Source: Candidatus Neomarinimicrobiota bacterium
Lineage (GTDB): Bacteria > Fidelibacterota > Marinisomatia > Marinisomatales > S15-B10
Length of the DNA stretch: 46,389 nucleotides
Direction of reading: 5' to 3'
Assembly: GCA_012964825.1 (NCBI GenBank)
Contig: DTTI01000018.1
Location: forward strand, 1-46,389
How positions within the stretch are numbered: position 1 is the stretch's first letter; each line of letters starts with the position of its first letter. Shown piece by piece: positions 1 through 9,640 of this stretch. The position numbers were made by a program, and so were the translations under genes. Below the pieces are notes generated by a model. The model was given only the letters and a program-made list of their open reading frames with translations. It was not told where the DNA came from and did no database searches.

Positions 1-318
1 AATCAGGCTGACCAGCTTATCTACCAGACTGAGAAAAACCTCAAGGAATTCGAGGGAAAACTCAGTGATGACGACAAGAAGAGTTTAGAAGAGGCTGTTG
101 AAAAACTTAAATCGGCCTCTGCTGGAAGCAATCCGGAAGATATCAAGTCTGCCACTGAAGCCCTCAATTCGGCTTGGAACAAAATCGCCGGCAAAATGTA
201 CGAAAGTTCCAAGCAGGAGGAGGCTGGTGCTCAGGCGCCTCCTGACCCCACCGATGAACCCAAGAAAGGGGATGACAAGGAGATCGAGGACGCAGACTTC
301 GAAGTCGTAGACGATTAA
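1..318 (+). CDS. dnaK: Chaperone DnaK (Hsp70), C-terminal end, partial
   Basis: The first 106 codons are open in frame 1 and end at TAA 316-318; the gene begins upstream of the window. The translation is an Hsp70 C-terminal helical lid: charged helices with the landmark Y-x-T-E-K-x-L, followed by a helix ending SAWNKIAGKMYES and a flexible acidic tail closing with EDADFEVVDD. That acidic terminus is the usual end of bacterial DnaK. DnaK is the cytosolic ATP-dependent chaperone working with DnaJ and GrpE. Only the lid and tail are visible, so nothing can be said about the nucleotide-binding domain. A clear intrinsic terminator follows. Confidence 0.93.
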   Translation, partial: NQADQLIYQTEKNLKEFEGKLSDDDKKSLEEAVEKLKSASAGSNPEDIKSATEALNSAWNKIAGKMYESSKQEEAGAQAPPDPTDEPKKGDDKEIEDADFEVVDD

Positions 319-341
319 CTTCGGTTTTATAACGACTAATT

Positions 342-373
342 AAATGGCGAGTCTGTCAACTCGCCATTTTTTG
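342..373 (+). terminator. Rho-independent terminator after dnaK
   Basis: A perfect 10-bp stem (AATGGCGAGT at 343-352 with ACTCGCCATT at 359-368), a 6-nt loop and a run of T at 367-372. It lies 24 nt after the dnaK stop and separates dnaK from the envelope genes downstream. Confidence 0.9.
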
Positions 374-418
374 TATTTGGAACTTCATTAAGTTAAATTT
401 GTTTTGAAGTAGTCTGTT

Positions 419-3400
419 GTGAGAAGAAGACATAAAGCACTCCTCATCCTTACGCTTGTGCTGGCTCTGCTCAGCGGCAGCGTCATTTATATTGTCTTAG
501 CTCCTGGGCGGTGGACAAGGGAGATTGTCCAATATATAAACCAATCACTCATGTCAGACAGTGGGTGGAATCTTTCGATTGGAAATTTGGAAGGCCAGTT
601 GATCTCTGACATCCACATTGAAAATGTTTATCTCCGGAACACCGACGGCTCCCTTGTCTTCTTCTGTGAAACAAGTGATCTGAATCTCGATTTTACTCAG
701 ATAATTACCGGTAATTGGGCACTATCTAATCTTGTTCTAGACAACGTGTTGATCACGCTGAAAGACGCAGAGGGAAATGGTGAACTCAACATGGAATTTA
801 TGGAAAAATTGGCCCATAACGATCTGAAGGTAAAGTCCCTGTCTGTACTCCGGTCTTCAATTTTGGTCAAGGAAGGGACAAACGAAAGACTGTACAGCTT
901 TGAAGCGTCCGGTCGTCTCCAACCTGATGGAGAGACAATGTCATTTCATGTCTCTCATGCCATGTTCCACGATTTTCAAACTGACAATCAGCTTAACCTA
1001 GAAGATGGTGAACTGAAACTTGGGGCATCTTTTGTCAGTGCCAGCAATGTTTTAGGTGATCTCAACGGTTATCAAATCTCACTGAATGGTGATGCTCAGT
1101 TTGCTCATGAGACAAATCTTGCAATGGAATTGAGCGTTCACAATATCGACTTAACGGAATTCAAATCGTGGCAGCTTGCAGACATCCTCCATGCGCAGAA
1201 TGCTGATCTTCATTTGGACATCGAGTTTGACATAACTCAAGCGTATGTTGAGGCGCGGCTGGAAGAATCGGCCACTTCCACTCTCATTGCCAATATTGAA
1301 ACTCATTTTGAGATCGATCACGGTGATTATCGGTTATTTGATTCTGTGATTGATATTAATGAGGCTCATTTTTCTGGCAGTGGTAGCTGGAAAGAAGCTT
1401 CGGGCATTTCTCTTGACCTCTATGTCTCCAATCTTGATCTCGCTGAGTTTGGTCTTTCAGCTAAGAATACCAACATTCAGGGCACCACCAAAGTTGATCT
1501 CGCTCTTACCGATGCCAATGACCTTTCCGGTCTCACAGCCAAGATTGCTCTTCAGAATGACAACTTCGGCAGCACCGAATTTTTGGCTGTCTCGGGAAAA
1601 ATTGACTATAGTGAGGGGACCATTTCTTTTCCCGATTCACTGACTATAAACATGGGTTTGGGTACCCTTCAGGCAAAGGGTGAAATTGACCTGGAAAGAC
1701 AGAAAATGGATCTCATCTTTGTATTACAGGAAACGGCGCTTCCGGTATTTGCTTCCTTTGTCGGTTTGGAGGGGAGCCCGGACGGCGTGGCTTACGGCAC
1801 AGTGGAATTGTTTGGCTTTATCGATGACCCTTCCATCAAAGGAAATCTGACCGTTCGCAAAGCATCTTACAAAGACATTGAAGTCTCCTCTATTAAGTCA
1901 AGCTTTATGATTAACTCAATTTTCAAGACACGGCACGGTTCACTTGTAGCTGAGGCCGGCAACACAATTTTTAGGAACGTTAATGTGGATCGTGCCTCAC
2001 TTAATCTTTACTTTATGGGAGACACTATTCTAATTGCTAATGCGGATGCTAAATCAGGTGACGAGTTTCTTCGTCTGTCCGGGAAAATAATGGAATTCCA
2101 ATTACTGGAAGTTGATCAGATCCAATCTTCCTTACAGGGACAGTTTGTTTCCAGTTTGGAGCCTTTCTTTGTATCCCATAAAGATAATCAACTTAAGATC
2201 GGGCCAGCCCGTTTGAAGATCAATGAAGGTTCACTGGAAACAGAACTTGAATTCAAAGAGGGCCTACTTAAAGAGGGTCAATTTTCGGCAATCAATATTG
2301 ATTTAGAGGGTATCAGCAAACTGTTTAATCAACCTCTTCCGATTACAGGTTCTGCCTTTGCTGAATTCACCGCCAGCACGGCCCGTGAGCAGTTGTCGAT
2401 CGAAGGTTCTGTCCAGATTCGTGATGGAATTTGGGAAGGATTCGCCTTTGATGATCTCCTTTTCACCGCCACACTTGAAGGCGATCAGGTTACGGTTAAA
2501 CAGATGCAACTCAGAAGAGGCCAGGATATTGCCCTCGACATTTCCGGCTTCTACACTGTTGAGACAGGGGCGGATCAGTTTCTTGCTGCAAAATCGGACG
2601 GTATTTTGAGTTTTTCAAGCAGTTTCCGGGAATTTGACCTGAAACTGCTATCACCGTACTTGCCAGAATGGTGGGCTCTAGAAGGTGAAGCGACAGGAAG
2701 TTTCGCCATGAGCGGTACCTCGAAATCATCTGAAATCGGGTTTTCATTTTCTATTACTGATCTCCGTTTTTCTCTTATCCAGGCTGAGCATATTTCTGCC
2801 TCCGGACGATACATAGATCATCGTCTCTATTTCGACGATTTTGTAGGGTTGACCGCGGCAGGGGAATACACCGGTGAGGGTTATCTCCCTGTTGACTTTG
2901 GATTAGTGCCTGAGGATGAAGACCGGTGGATTGAATCTGATCCTATCGCAATGCGATTTACATCGAGAACCTCATCTATGGATTTTCTGTCGCCCTACTT
3001 TGCAGATATCGATTCTATAACAGGTGATATTGAAATTGCACTCCAAATTGAGGGAACTCCGGGGAAACCGGTGAGGAATGGCTCTATCGATATTGCCCAT
3101 GGAAAGGTTTACTACGCTTTGCTGGACATTCCCATCTCTGGTATCAACGTCAGCGCTCTTCTTAAAGAAAACATGCTTATTGTTGATAGGTTCACAGCCA
3201 CTTCAAATATTCCTGATGACACCAACTGGGGGCAGAATTTGCTTTCGAACCTGGCCAAGGTTTCCGGGGGCAGGCTTTTCGGGAAGAAAAGAGAGGGAGT
3301 TCGGGACAATCTCAGGATCACCGGCACCATGGACATGACCCATTTTTTCAGTCCGAACCTGGCTTTTCTGATAGATGGTTCGGATGTTTATGTGCGAACA

Positions 3401-4288
3401 CTTCTCGGCGAAATTGAGGGTACAGTTGATATGCATCTCTCAGTCACCGGCAAGGATACCGTTACCATTTCGGGCGAAATTGTACCCACCGAAGCGGTTT
3501 TGAGGATGGAGTTTACAGGGGGGGAAGACTACGGTGAAGTTTTCACGGAAGATGGTACAGTTTTCAATTACCGTATCAATTTCCCAATAAACGACAAGCT
3601 TTTCGTACAGAATAGCCAGATCGATGCTGAAGTGTCCGGCTATATGTCAATTCAAAAGACCGGTAATGAGCCTTACCGTTATGCCGGTGAGCTTGATGTT
3701 ATTGAAGGAAAATTCTATTACTACTCCGATGTATTCAATATTGAAGAGGGTCATCTCGCTTTTGATCCCACCGAACTGAATCCCAGGCTCGACATCAAAG
3801 CCACCACAGATATTGCGGGCGAGCAGATCCTTGTTAGTCTAACGGGTGAGCTTGATGATCCTGTCCTTGTTCTTGAACACAGTGAAAACTTTTTTAGCCA
3901 GGAAGATCTGCTCCAGCTCCTGACTCTTCAGAGGCGGTTTGATGATGACATCACCAGGGGTATCGGAAGGCAGTCTGCTTTTCTTTTCGGGAGGTTTCTT
4001 GAAAATGAGCTGGAGAAAAACCTTGCCCGATCAAACCCTCTTTTCGATGAGTTTGACATTGAAGGTTCCTCGATACTTATCGATCCTACAGAAGAATCAG
4101 ATCTCGCAGTGAAGGTCGGTACCCGTCTCACATCAAGTCTCTCCCTGAGCTACAAGAGAAGTTTTTCTCTTGCGCAACCGAACCAGTTGGGTGTAGAGTA
4201 TCGTCTAAACCGAAACGTTTCTCTTGTGGTGACGTATGATGAAGACGGACAGGTCCACCTCAAATACCGGCGCAAGTACCGGTTCTAG
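419..4288 (+). CDS. tamB: TamB-like translocation/assembly protein (DUF490 family)
   Basis: A 1289-residue protein starting at GTG 419 (codons RRRHK), with one N-terminal membrane anchor at about residues 7-27. A very long beta-rich repetitive region follows, typical of the AsmA/TamB superfamily. The last ~350 residues match the TamB (DUF490) C-terminal domain: a GELDVIEGKFYYYSDVF segment, DPTELNPRLDIKA, a GELDDPVLVLE segment, and a final run of predicted beta strands ending KYRRKYRF. TamB proteins are inner-membrane-anchored, span the periplasm, and work with a TamA-type barrel in outer-membrane protein insertion or phospholipid transport. The next gene is such a barrel. The order here is tamB then tamA, the reverse of the proteobacterial order. 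No strong Shine-Dalgarno is seen before the GTG. Confidence 0.88.
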   Translation: MRRRHKALLILTLVLALLSGSVIYIVLAPGRWTREIVQYINQSLMSDSGWNLSIGNLEGQLISDIHIENVYLRNTDGSLVFFCETSDLNLDFTQIITGNWALSNLVLDNVLITLKDAEGNGELNMEFMEKLAHNDLKVKSLSVLRSSILVKEGTNERLYSFEASGRLQPDGETMSFHVSHAMFHDFQTDNQLNLEDGELKLGASFVSASNVLGDLNGYQISLNGDAQFAHETNLAMELSVHNIDLTEFKSWQLADILHAQNADLHLDIEFDITQAYVEARLEESATSTLIANIETHFEIDHGDYRLFDSVIDINEAHFSGSGSWKEASGISLDLYVSNLDLAEFGLSAKNTNIQGTTKVDLALTDANDLSGLTAKIALQNDNFGSTEFLAVSGKIDYSEGTISFPDSLTINMGLGTLQAKGEIDLERQKMDLIFVLQETALPVFASFVGLEGSPDGVAYGTVELFGFIDDPSIKGNLTVRKASYKDIEVSSIKSSFMINSIFKTRHGSLVAEAGNTIFRNVNVDRASLNLYFMGDTILIANADAKSGDEFLRLSGKIMEFQLLEVDQIQSSLQGQFVSSLEPFFVSHKDNQLKIGPARLKINEGSLETELEFKEGLLKEGQFSAINIDLEGISKLFNQPLPITGSAFAEFTASTAREQLSIEGSVQIRDGIWEGFAFDDLLFTATLEGDQVTVKQMQLRRGQDIALDISGFYTVETGADQFLAAKSDGILSFSSSFREFDLKLLSPYLPEWWALEGEATGSFAMSGTSKSSEIGFSFSITDLRFSLIQAEHISASGRYIDHRLYFDDFVGLTAAGEYTGEGYLPVDFGLVPEDEDRWIESDPIAMRFTSRTSSMDFLSPYFADIDSITGDIEIALQIEGTPGKPVRNGSIDIAHGKVYYALLDIPISGINVSALLKENMLIVDRFTATSNIPDDTNWGQNLLSNLAKVSGGRLFGKKREGVRDNLRITGTMDMTHFFSPNLAFLIDGSDVYVRTLLGEIEGTVDMHLSVTGKDTVTISGEIVPTEAVLRMEFTGGEDYGEVFTEDGTVFNYRINFPINDKLFVQNSQIDAEVSGYMSIQKTGNEPYRYAGELDVIEGKFYYYSDVFNIEEGHLAFDPTELNPRLDIKATTDIAGEQILVSLTGELDDPVLVLEHSENFFSQEDLLQLLTLQRRFDDDITRGIGRQSAFLFGRFLENELEKNLARSNPLFDEFDIEGSSILIDPTEESDLAVKVGTRLTSSLSLSYKRSFSLAQPNQLGVEYRLNRNVSLVVTYDEDGQVHLKYRRKYRF

Positions 4289-6149
4289 ATTGATCCCCAA
4301 ATTCAGTACGCCTCTGGCGGCACTGGCACTAGCCGCTGTGGCATTTGTCTCTCTTCATGGTCAACTTTCCACCGTCAGATATGTTGTAGGAATTATCACG
4401 TTTGATGGGAATAAGACCATCTCAGCCAATGTTCTGAAAGAAGTGCTCCAACTGAAAGAGTCAAGACTCTGGAACTTCACAGAGTTCAATCGCAGGTCTT
4501 TGAAACTGGACGCCTTTAACTTAAGAAACTATTATATCTCGAAAGGATTCCTCGAAGTAGAAGTGGAGGAATCTTTCGAGACCCTGAATGATAACAGTGT
4601 CGATATTGTCTTTAAGATAAACGAAGGAGCAAGGTCCAGACTCCGCTCTGTCACTGTCCAGGGGAATCGCTCCCTGGAAGAGAGACAGATTCTTCGGCTT
4701 TTGGATTTGAGGATTGGGAGACCATTTAATCTTGCTGCCTTCGGTCGAAATTTCTCTGACCTGGAGTACAAATATCATACGCTGGGTAAACTTTTCTTCA
4801 ACATGGAACACATTTATGCGCCCGGAACGGATATTGATCTCACACTCCTCATTGAGGAAGGTCCCGATGTATACATTGATAAGATTCAGGTTGTGGGGCT
4901 GGACAAGGTGGACAGCTCTTTTGTCCTGAGGGAGTTGGAGTTTCGCTCCGACGATTTGTACAATGCTGAAATGGTCCAACTCTCTGAGCGGCAAATATTT
5001 GAAACATCTCTCTTTTCTCTGGTAGATATTCTTCCCAAGAAAAGTGAACGGACAGGTAACTGGGTGAATGTAACAATTGAGGTTCGTGAGATGGAAAAGC
5101 GGGATCTACTCATTGAGCCAGGTTTCGCCCATATCCCATCCAGTAGTTCGGGCGGTGAGCCTTTCTCCGGTATTGAGGGTGCCGTACGCCTTGTAGACAG
5201 GAGTATCTATAATAGTGGTGTCAGGATGGGACTGAAAAGTTCGGTGGATTTTCCCATTGATGTGCTGGTCAATCGTGGATCAGTCCCTGTAATTTTCCGG
5301 TCTGATCTCTCATTCAGCGGCAACTGGTTATTAAAATTCAGGGCCCCCAATACATTGCGGTTTTTTGTGGATCGCGCTCCTGAACTTTTGCGTGTTGATG
5401 AACCGATTTTCAGATATGGCACGGAATGGACAGGGCTCCATAGATTTTCTGAAGAGTCTGTTCTAAGAGGTAGTTTGCGATGGACCCGCATCATCTCTGA
5501 CCGAATGACGGAGGAGGAGCAGCAAAGAGAGCAGCAACGCAGTTTGTCCCTGCGCTTCAGGCACCGTGACCTGGATAATCTCATCACACCGCGGGAAGGG
5601 TGGTCCCTGACAATTGATTCTGAAGTAGTGGGGTGGATTCTTGGAGGAACACAGGACTACTACAAAGTTGAATTTGATTTTCGAAGGTTCCAGCCTCTTT
5701 CGCGAGGACGTGTTTTCGCTTTCCGGACAAAAATAGGTCGAATGGATCGTCTTTTCGAAGATTCGCCCTACATTCCATCTTATGGTCTGTTTTATCTTGG
5801 CGGAAGTACGAGCTTAAGAGGATGGCCGGCGCAGCGCTATCTTACATCCGAAAATGACGGTCTCGTACGTCCCTTAGGTGGCTTGATTAAGGTCCTTTTT
5901 AACAGTGAATTAAGAATTCCTCTCCGGGGTGTTCTCGGTGTTAACCTGTTTGTAGATGGCGGTATTCTTGCCGTCTCTTTGAGTGAACTGGCAAACCAGG
6001 TCGAGGCGTGGAAAGAGGGTGAAGGGTGGAATTACGGTGCCGAGCTAACGGTGAGCACACCTTTGGGCCCTATTCGACTCTATTACGCAATACCAATTAC
6101 CAACCCTGGTAAAGCTGTCATGAACCTTGGTGTTCCATACGCTTTTTGA
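4236..6149 (+). CDS. Outer-membrane Omp85 protein, TamA/BamA-like with three POTRA domains
   Basis: The frame encodes up to 637 aa. After a hydrophobic export signal (residues ~25-43) there are three POTRA-sized repeats (about 47-131, 132-210 and 211-285), then a 16-strand-type barrel of ~350 residues. The barrel carries the conserved loop-6 motif GSTSLRGW, and the protein ends in aromatic Phe (GVPYAF), as expected for a beta-signal. Three POTRAs plus barrel is the TamA plan; BamA usually has five. Adjacency to the TamB-like gene supports a Tam-type role, although a BamA function cannot be excluded. The ATG at 4236 overlaps tamB by 53 nt. A TTG at 4290, one base after the tamB stop, would give a shorter and more normal signal peptide and may be the true start. 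Confidence 0.87.
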   Translation: MMKTDRSTSNTGASTGSRLIPKFSTPLAALALAAVAFVSLHGQLSTVRYVVGIITFDGNKTISANVLKEVLQLKESRLWNFTEFNRRSLKLDAFNLRNYYISKGFLEVEVEESFETLNDNSVDIVFKINEGARSRLRSVTVQGNRSLEERQILRLLDLRIGRPFNLAAFGRNFSDLEYKYHTLGKLFFNMEHIYAPGTDIDLTLLIEEGPDVYIDKIQVVGLDKVDSSFVLRELEFRSDDLYNAEMVQLSERQIFETSLFSLVDILPKKSERTGNWVNVTIEVREMEKRDLLIEPGFAHIPSSSSGGEPFSGIEGAVRLVDRSIYNSGVRMGLKSSVDFPIDVLVNRGSVPVIFRSDLSFSGNWLLKFRAPNTLRFFVDRAPELLRVDEPIFRYGTEWTGLHRFSEESVLRGSLRWTRIISDRMTEEEQQREQQRSLSLRFRHRDLDNLITPREGWSLTIDSEVVGWILGGTQDYYKVEFDFRRFQPLSRGRVFAFRTKIGRMDRLFEDSPYIPSYGLFYLGGSTSLRGWPAQRYLTSENDGLVRPLGGLIKVLFNSELRIPLRGVLGVNLFVDGGILAVSLSELANQVEAWKEGEGWNYGAELTVSTPLGPIRLYYAIPITNPGKAVMNLGVPYAF

Positions 6150-6269
6150 GAAGGGAACTTTTCCAGGAGTCTCTAGTATCTTTAAATAATATTCACCGGT
6201 TTCGATTTGTGGGGTCAATAGTAAGAAGCTAAATTCCGCATCTTTTTCAATGTGAGAACTGATACGAAT

Positions 6270-6767
6270 ATGACTTTGAATAGAATCTTTTATAGCTGCC
6301 TGGCGGCACTGCTCCTTGTAGTCGGATGCGTTAAAGAATCGCCTGCCGATCTTCTCTCACAGAGTAAATCCCTAATTCAGGAGAGAAAGTATTCCGACGC
6401 CATCACCGTGTTGCGTCAGTTGATGGATAAATATCCTGAATCAGAGCTAGCTGCCGAGGGGCAATACATGCTTGGTGATACGTACATTGCTTTCAACAAA
6501 AATTTTGAGCAGGCACTGAACGAGTATCGAGTTGTGGTTCAGAATTATCCAGAGACACGCTTCGCCATCAATGCACAGTTCATGATCGGCTATGTATATG
6601 CCAACTTTGTGCAGGATTACAACCAAGCCAGGATGGAGTATGAAAGGTTCCTAGAGCTATATTCAACTGAAGCTGATAGCGGTCTCGTTCAGTCTGTAAA
6701 GTTTGAGCTCGAGAATTTGGGAAGGGATTTAAACGAAATTCCACAACTCAAGCACATTTCCTCTTAG
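6270..6767 (+). CDS. TPR lipoprotein, BamD/YbgF-like
   Basis: Starting at ATG 6270 (an in-frame GTG lies at 6252), the product is 165 aa with a lipoprotein signal ending LVVGC. It then has at least two tandem tetratricopeptide units of the tol-pal YbgF/BamD type: ADLLSQSKSLIQERKYSDAI, YPESELAAEGQYMLGDTY and YPETRFAINAQFMIGYVYA. Such outer-membrane TPR lipoproteins serve as scaffolds in beta-barrel assembly or envelope complexes. Its place directly after the Omp85 barrel suggests a BamD-like accessory. It is shorter than E. coli BamD (~245 aa), so orthology is not certain. The ~100-nt gap before it shows nothing recognisable. Confidence 0.72.
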   Translation: MTLNRIFYSCLAALLLVVGCVKESPADLLSQSKSLIQERKYSDAITVLRQLMDKYPESELAAEGQYMLGDTYIAFNKNFEQALNEYRVVVQNYPETRFAINAQFMIGYVYANFVQDYNQARMEYERFLELYSTEADSGLVQSVKFELENLGRDLNEIPQLKHISS

Positions 6768-6788
6768 TACTCCTCAAAAGAGCAAATC

Positions 6789-7784
6789 ATGACCGATTTT
6801 AACCTTACAGAACTCAACGATAAGATTGCCAAAGAATCAGTTTTTGTTAAGCCGCTCATAGATGAGATCGGTAAGGTCATAGTCGGGCAAAATGAGGTTG
6901 TTACAAAAATCCTCATTGGCCTTCTGTCAAATGGACACATCCTTTTGGAAGGTGTGCCGGGATTGGCAAAAACTACCATCGTAAAAACAGTGGCACAGCT
7001 CATTGAAACCAAATTTCAACGAATCCAGTTCACACCCGACATGTTGCCGGCTGATCTTATCGGCACTCTTATTTATAATCAGAAAACTGGTGGTTTCGAA
7101 ACAAAACAGGGACCCCTTTTTGCCAATATTATACTTGCTGATGAGATTAATCGGTCTCCGGCTAAAGTCCAAAGTGCGCTTCTTGAGGCAATGCAGGAGC
7201 GGCAGATCACCATCGGGGAAGAGACTTTTCTTCTGGATGATCCGTTCCTTGTTTTTGCCACACAAAACCCAATTGAACAGGAGGGTACCTATCCGCTGCC
7301 GGAAGCACAGGTGGACAGGTTTATGATGAAACTGAAGGTCGACTACCCTTCTAAGGATGAAGAGTTGGAGATTCTTCGAAAAGTAGCTGTGATTAACAGT
7401 AAAACTGAACTGGTACCTGTAGTAAATCCGTCTGCCATCAAAAAAGCCAGACTGGTGGTGAGCGACATCTATGTGGATGAAAAGATTGAAAAGTATGTGG
7501 TGGATCTGATCTTGGCCACAAGGGATCCAGACAGCTATGAATTGGGCGAAATATCTGACTTAATAGCTTACGGCGGGTCACCTCGTGCAACCATTTTCCT
7601 CATTCTGGCGTCCCGTGCGCGAGCATTTCTCGAAGGCCGGGGTTATGTGATTCCGGAAGACGTGAGGTATGTCGGTTTTGACATTCTACGTCACAGAATC
7701 ATACCGACTTACGAAGCTGAAGCCGAAGAAGTATCCTCAGAGGATCTGATACAACGACTCTTTGATACCATTGAAGTGCCGTAG
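6789..7784 (+). CDS. MoxR family AAA+ ATPase
   Basis: 331 aa. Walker A GVPGLAKT at residues 55-62, Walker B ILADE near 115-119, the MoxR signature SALLEAMQERQ, a sensor region FATQNPIEQEGTYPLPEAQ and the C-terminal lid. Length is normal for the family. MoxR ATPases act as chaperone-like remodelers, typically encoded with DUF58 and VWA/BatD proteins, as here: the DUF58 gene starts 9 nt downstream. This gene opens the long run of co-oriented, closely spaced genes 6789-14303. The target of the ATPase is unknown. Confidence 0.93.
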   Translation: MTDFNLTELNDKIAKESVFVKPLIDEIGKVIVGQNEVVTKILIGLLSNGHILLEGVPGLAKTTIVKTVAQLIETKFQRIQFTPDMLPADLIGTLIYNQKTGGFETKQGPLFANIILADEINRSPAKVQSALLEAMQERQITIGEETFLLDDPFLVFATQNPIEQEGTYPLPEAQVDRFMMKLKVDYPSKDEELEILRKVAVINSKTELVPVVNPSAIKKARLVVSDIYVDEKIEKYVVDLILATRDPDSYELGEISDLIAYGGSPRATIFLILASRARAFLEGRGYVIPEDVRYVGFDILRHRIIPTYEAEAEEVSSEDLIQRLFDTIEVP

Positions 7785-7793
7785 TTCAAGGGT

Positions 7794-8669
7794 ATGATTC
7801 CCAAGGAAATCCTTAAAAAAGTTCGACACATTGAGATTCGGACCCGGAATCTGGTGAACGACCTGTTTGGCGGTGAATACCACAGTGTTTTTAAAGGACG
7901 CGGCATGACCTTTTCTGAGGTCCGGGAATACCAACTGGGAGACGATATACGTCTCATTGATTGGAACGTCACGGCCCGATACAACGCTCCCTTTGTGAAA
8001 GTTTTCGAAGAAGAGCGTGAACTCACCGTTTTTATTGTTTACGATGCCAGCCGCTCAGGACATTTTGGAACACGGTCGCAACTCAAGTCCGAGATAGCTG
8101 CGGAGATTGGTGCTGTTCTCGGTTTTTCCGCCATTAAGAATAATGACAAAGTGGGGCTCTTGATTTTCACGGAAGATGTGGAACGGTTTATTCCACCTAA
8201 AAAGGGATCTTCCCATGTACTGCGTGTTGTAAGGGAACTGATCTATCATGAACCCCAGGCAAGGGGAACAAATATAGAGGTAGCCATGAGCTATCTCTTG
8301 AGAGTAGCCAGTCGCCGGAGTGTCGTTTTCCTTATTTCAGATTTTATGGACAGCAAATTTTACCAGACTCTGAAAATTGCTAATAAGAAACACGATATGG
8401 TGGGAATCCAGATTTACGATCCCAGTGAACAGGACATTCCTGATGTAGGGCTTGTTAAGGTACACGATGCAGAAACAGAAGAAACATTCTGGTTGGACTC
8501 CACATCCTCCCAGGCACGCAAGGAATACCGTGACATGATAGAACAAAAGGATATTGAATTCCAGAATGAGTGCCGGAAGATGAACTTCGATCTCATACCC
8601 ATCTCCACAGAGGAAGATTATGTGGAGCCTCTCATGTCTTACTTTCGTTCCAGGGAGAGAAGATTTTGA
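7794..8669 (+). CDS. DUF58 domain protein (MoxR partner)
   Basis: 291 aa. The conserved DUF58 core is visible: GEYHSVFKGRGMTFSEVREY, then GDDIRLIDWNVTAR, and a VWA-like strand FIVYDASRSGHFG with a MIDAS-like Asp/Ser pair. Further on, VVFLISDFMD provides the second VWA acidic strand. No signal peptide or membrane segment is apparent, so it is probably cytoplasmic. DUF58 proteins nearly always sit next to MoxR ATPases and are thought to be their cofactors. Its TGA stop (8667-8669) overlaps the ATG of the next gene, implying translational coupling. Confidence 0.9.
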   Translation: MIPKEILKKVRHIEIRTRNLVNDLFGGEYHSVFKGRGMTFSEVREYQLGDDIRLIDWNVTARYNAPFVKVFEEERELTVFIVYDASRSGHFGTRSQLKSEIAAEIGAVLGFSAIKNNDKVGLLIFTEDVERFIPPKKGSSHVLRVVRELIYHEPQARGTNIEVAMSYLLRVASRRSVVFLISDFMDSKFYQTLKIANKKHDMVGIQIYDPSEQDIPDVGLVKVHDAETEETFWLDSTSSQARKEYRDMIEQKDIEFQNECRKMNFDLIPISTEEDYVEPLMSYFRSRERRF

Positions 8670-9640
8670 TGAAGTACACTAGATTAGCCACAGCGGCTCT
8701 AATTACTGCGGTGGTGCTCATAGGATGTGGCGAGAAGAAAATGGCTTCCAAATCCTTCCATGTTTACGGGATTCTGGATACAGCGGAAGTAGCCATTGGA
8801 GACATAGCCCGATTTCAGGTGTGGGCCATGGGAGCCGGTGAAAGAAATATTGAATTCCCGCGGCTTGAACTGGATGATAACAATATATCAGTAGGTGAAG
8901 GCAAAAATCTTATCGGAGAAGATGAAGGGGATAAGGGCATTGAATTCAAGTTGACCTTCTGGGATACGGGTGCATTTGAGATTCCTCCTTATGTTGTTCA
9001 GATTTTTAAGGGAAATGAACAAGAAGCCGATTATGCCATCCCCACCGATCCTTTCACTGTAACAGTTCATTCAATAATTTCAGAAGCGGAACCCACATTA
9101 CGCGATATTAAACCACCGGTACCCATACCAACCATTATCTCTTGGAAGATCCTTATTTCTCTTTTGGGCATTGGGTTGTCTTTGGCGGCACTGTTTTGGA
9201 TGTGGCGGAAACGTGTAAAAGAAGAGCGTGAAGAAAAGGTGGAAGTCATTATTCCTTCTCGGCCTCCCTATGAAATAGCCATGGAAAAACTGGACCAGCT
9301 TAAGGAACAGACCCCCATAGATCCTGATCAGATCAAGAATTTTTATGCTGATCTTTCTTATTTGGTCCGTGAGTACCTGGAATACCAGTATTTTGTTCGG
9401 GCCAGCGAAATGACAACTACTGAAATCGAAGAAGCCCGTTATCTTATTCCCACGGACCAGGAGAAGCTAGCTGATGTAATCGCGATCTTGAAGATAGCGG
9501 ACCTTGCAAAATTTGCCCGGTTCCAACCGGATTTGAATCAATCCAAAGAAGATTTGAACATGATAGAGAATTTTCTCAAGTTCACCAGACTGTCGTGGAC
9601 AAACATAAAAAATGGTGTTAAAAAGATGGAGGTTGTATGA
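8669..9640 (+). CDS. BatD-like membrane lipoprotein
   Basis: I place the start at ATG 8669, overlapping the DUF58 stop; an upstream in-frame start at 8570 would lie inside DUF58. The 323-aa product has a lipoprotein signal with the lipid-modified Cys at residue 20 (VVLIGC). A ~130-residue beta-sandwich-like exported domain follows, then one transmembrane helix at ~157-178. The cytoplasmic tail carries the pattern ALEKL...FYADLSYLVREYLEYQY..EMTTTEIEE, typical of BatD/DUF4381-type proteins. Together with MoxR and DUF58 it forms a Bat-like module, linked in some bacteria to stress tolerance; the biochemical role is unknown. A VWA-type BatA/BatB gene is not present here; ABC genes follow instead. 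Confidence 0.7.
   Translation: MKYTRLATAALITAVVLIGCGEKKMASKSFHVYGILDTAEVAIGDIARFQVWAMGAGERNIEFPRLELDDNNISVGEGKNLIGEDEGDKGIEFKLTFWDTGAFEIPPYVVQIFKGNEQEADYAIPTDPFTVTVHSIISEAEPTLRDIKPPVPIPTIISWKILISLLGIGLSLAALFWMWRKRVKEEREEKVEVIIPSRPPYEIAMEKLDQLKEQTPIDPDQIKNFYADLSYLVREYLEYQYFVRASEMTTTEIEEARYLIPTDQEKLADVIAILKIADLAKFARFQPDLNQSKEDLNMIENFLKFTRLSWTNIKNGVKKMEVV

Noticed and set aside
4521-4994. Antisense ORF (157 codons) in the Omp85 gene
   Set aside because: Shadow of the POTRA-coding region without independent support.
6150-6251. Gap between the Omp85 gene and the TPR lipoprotein checked for RNA or terminator
   Set aside because: No convincing hairpin plus T-run or promoter pair was found.
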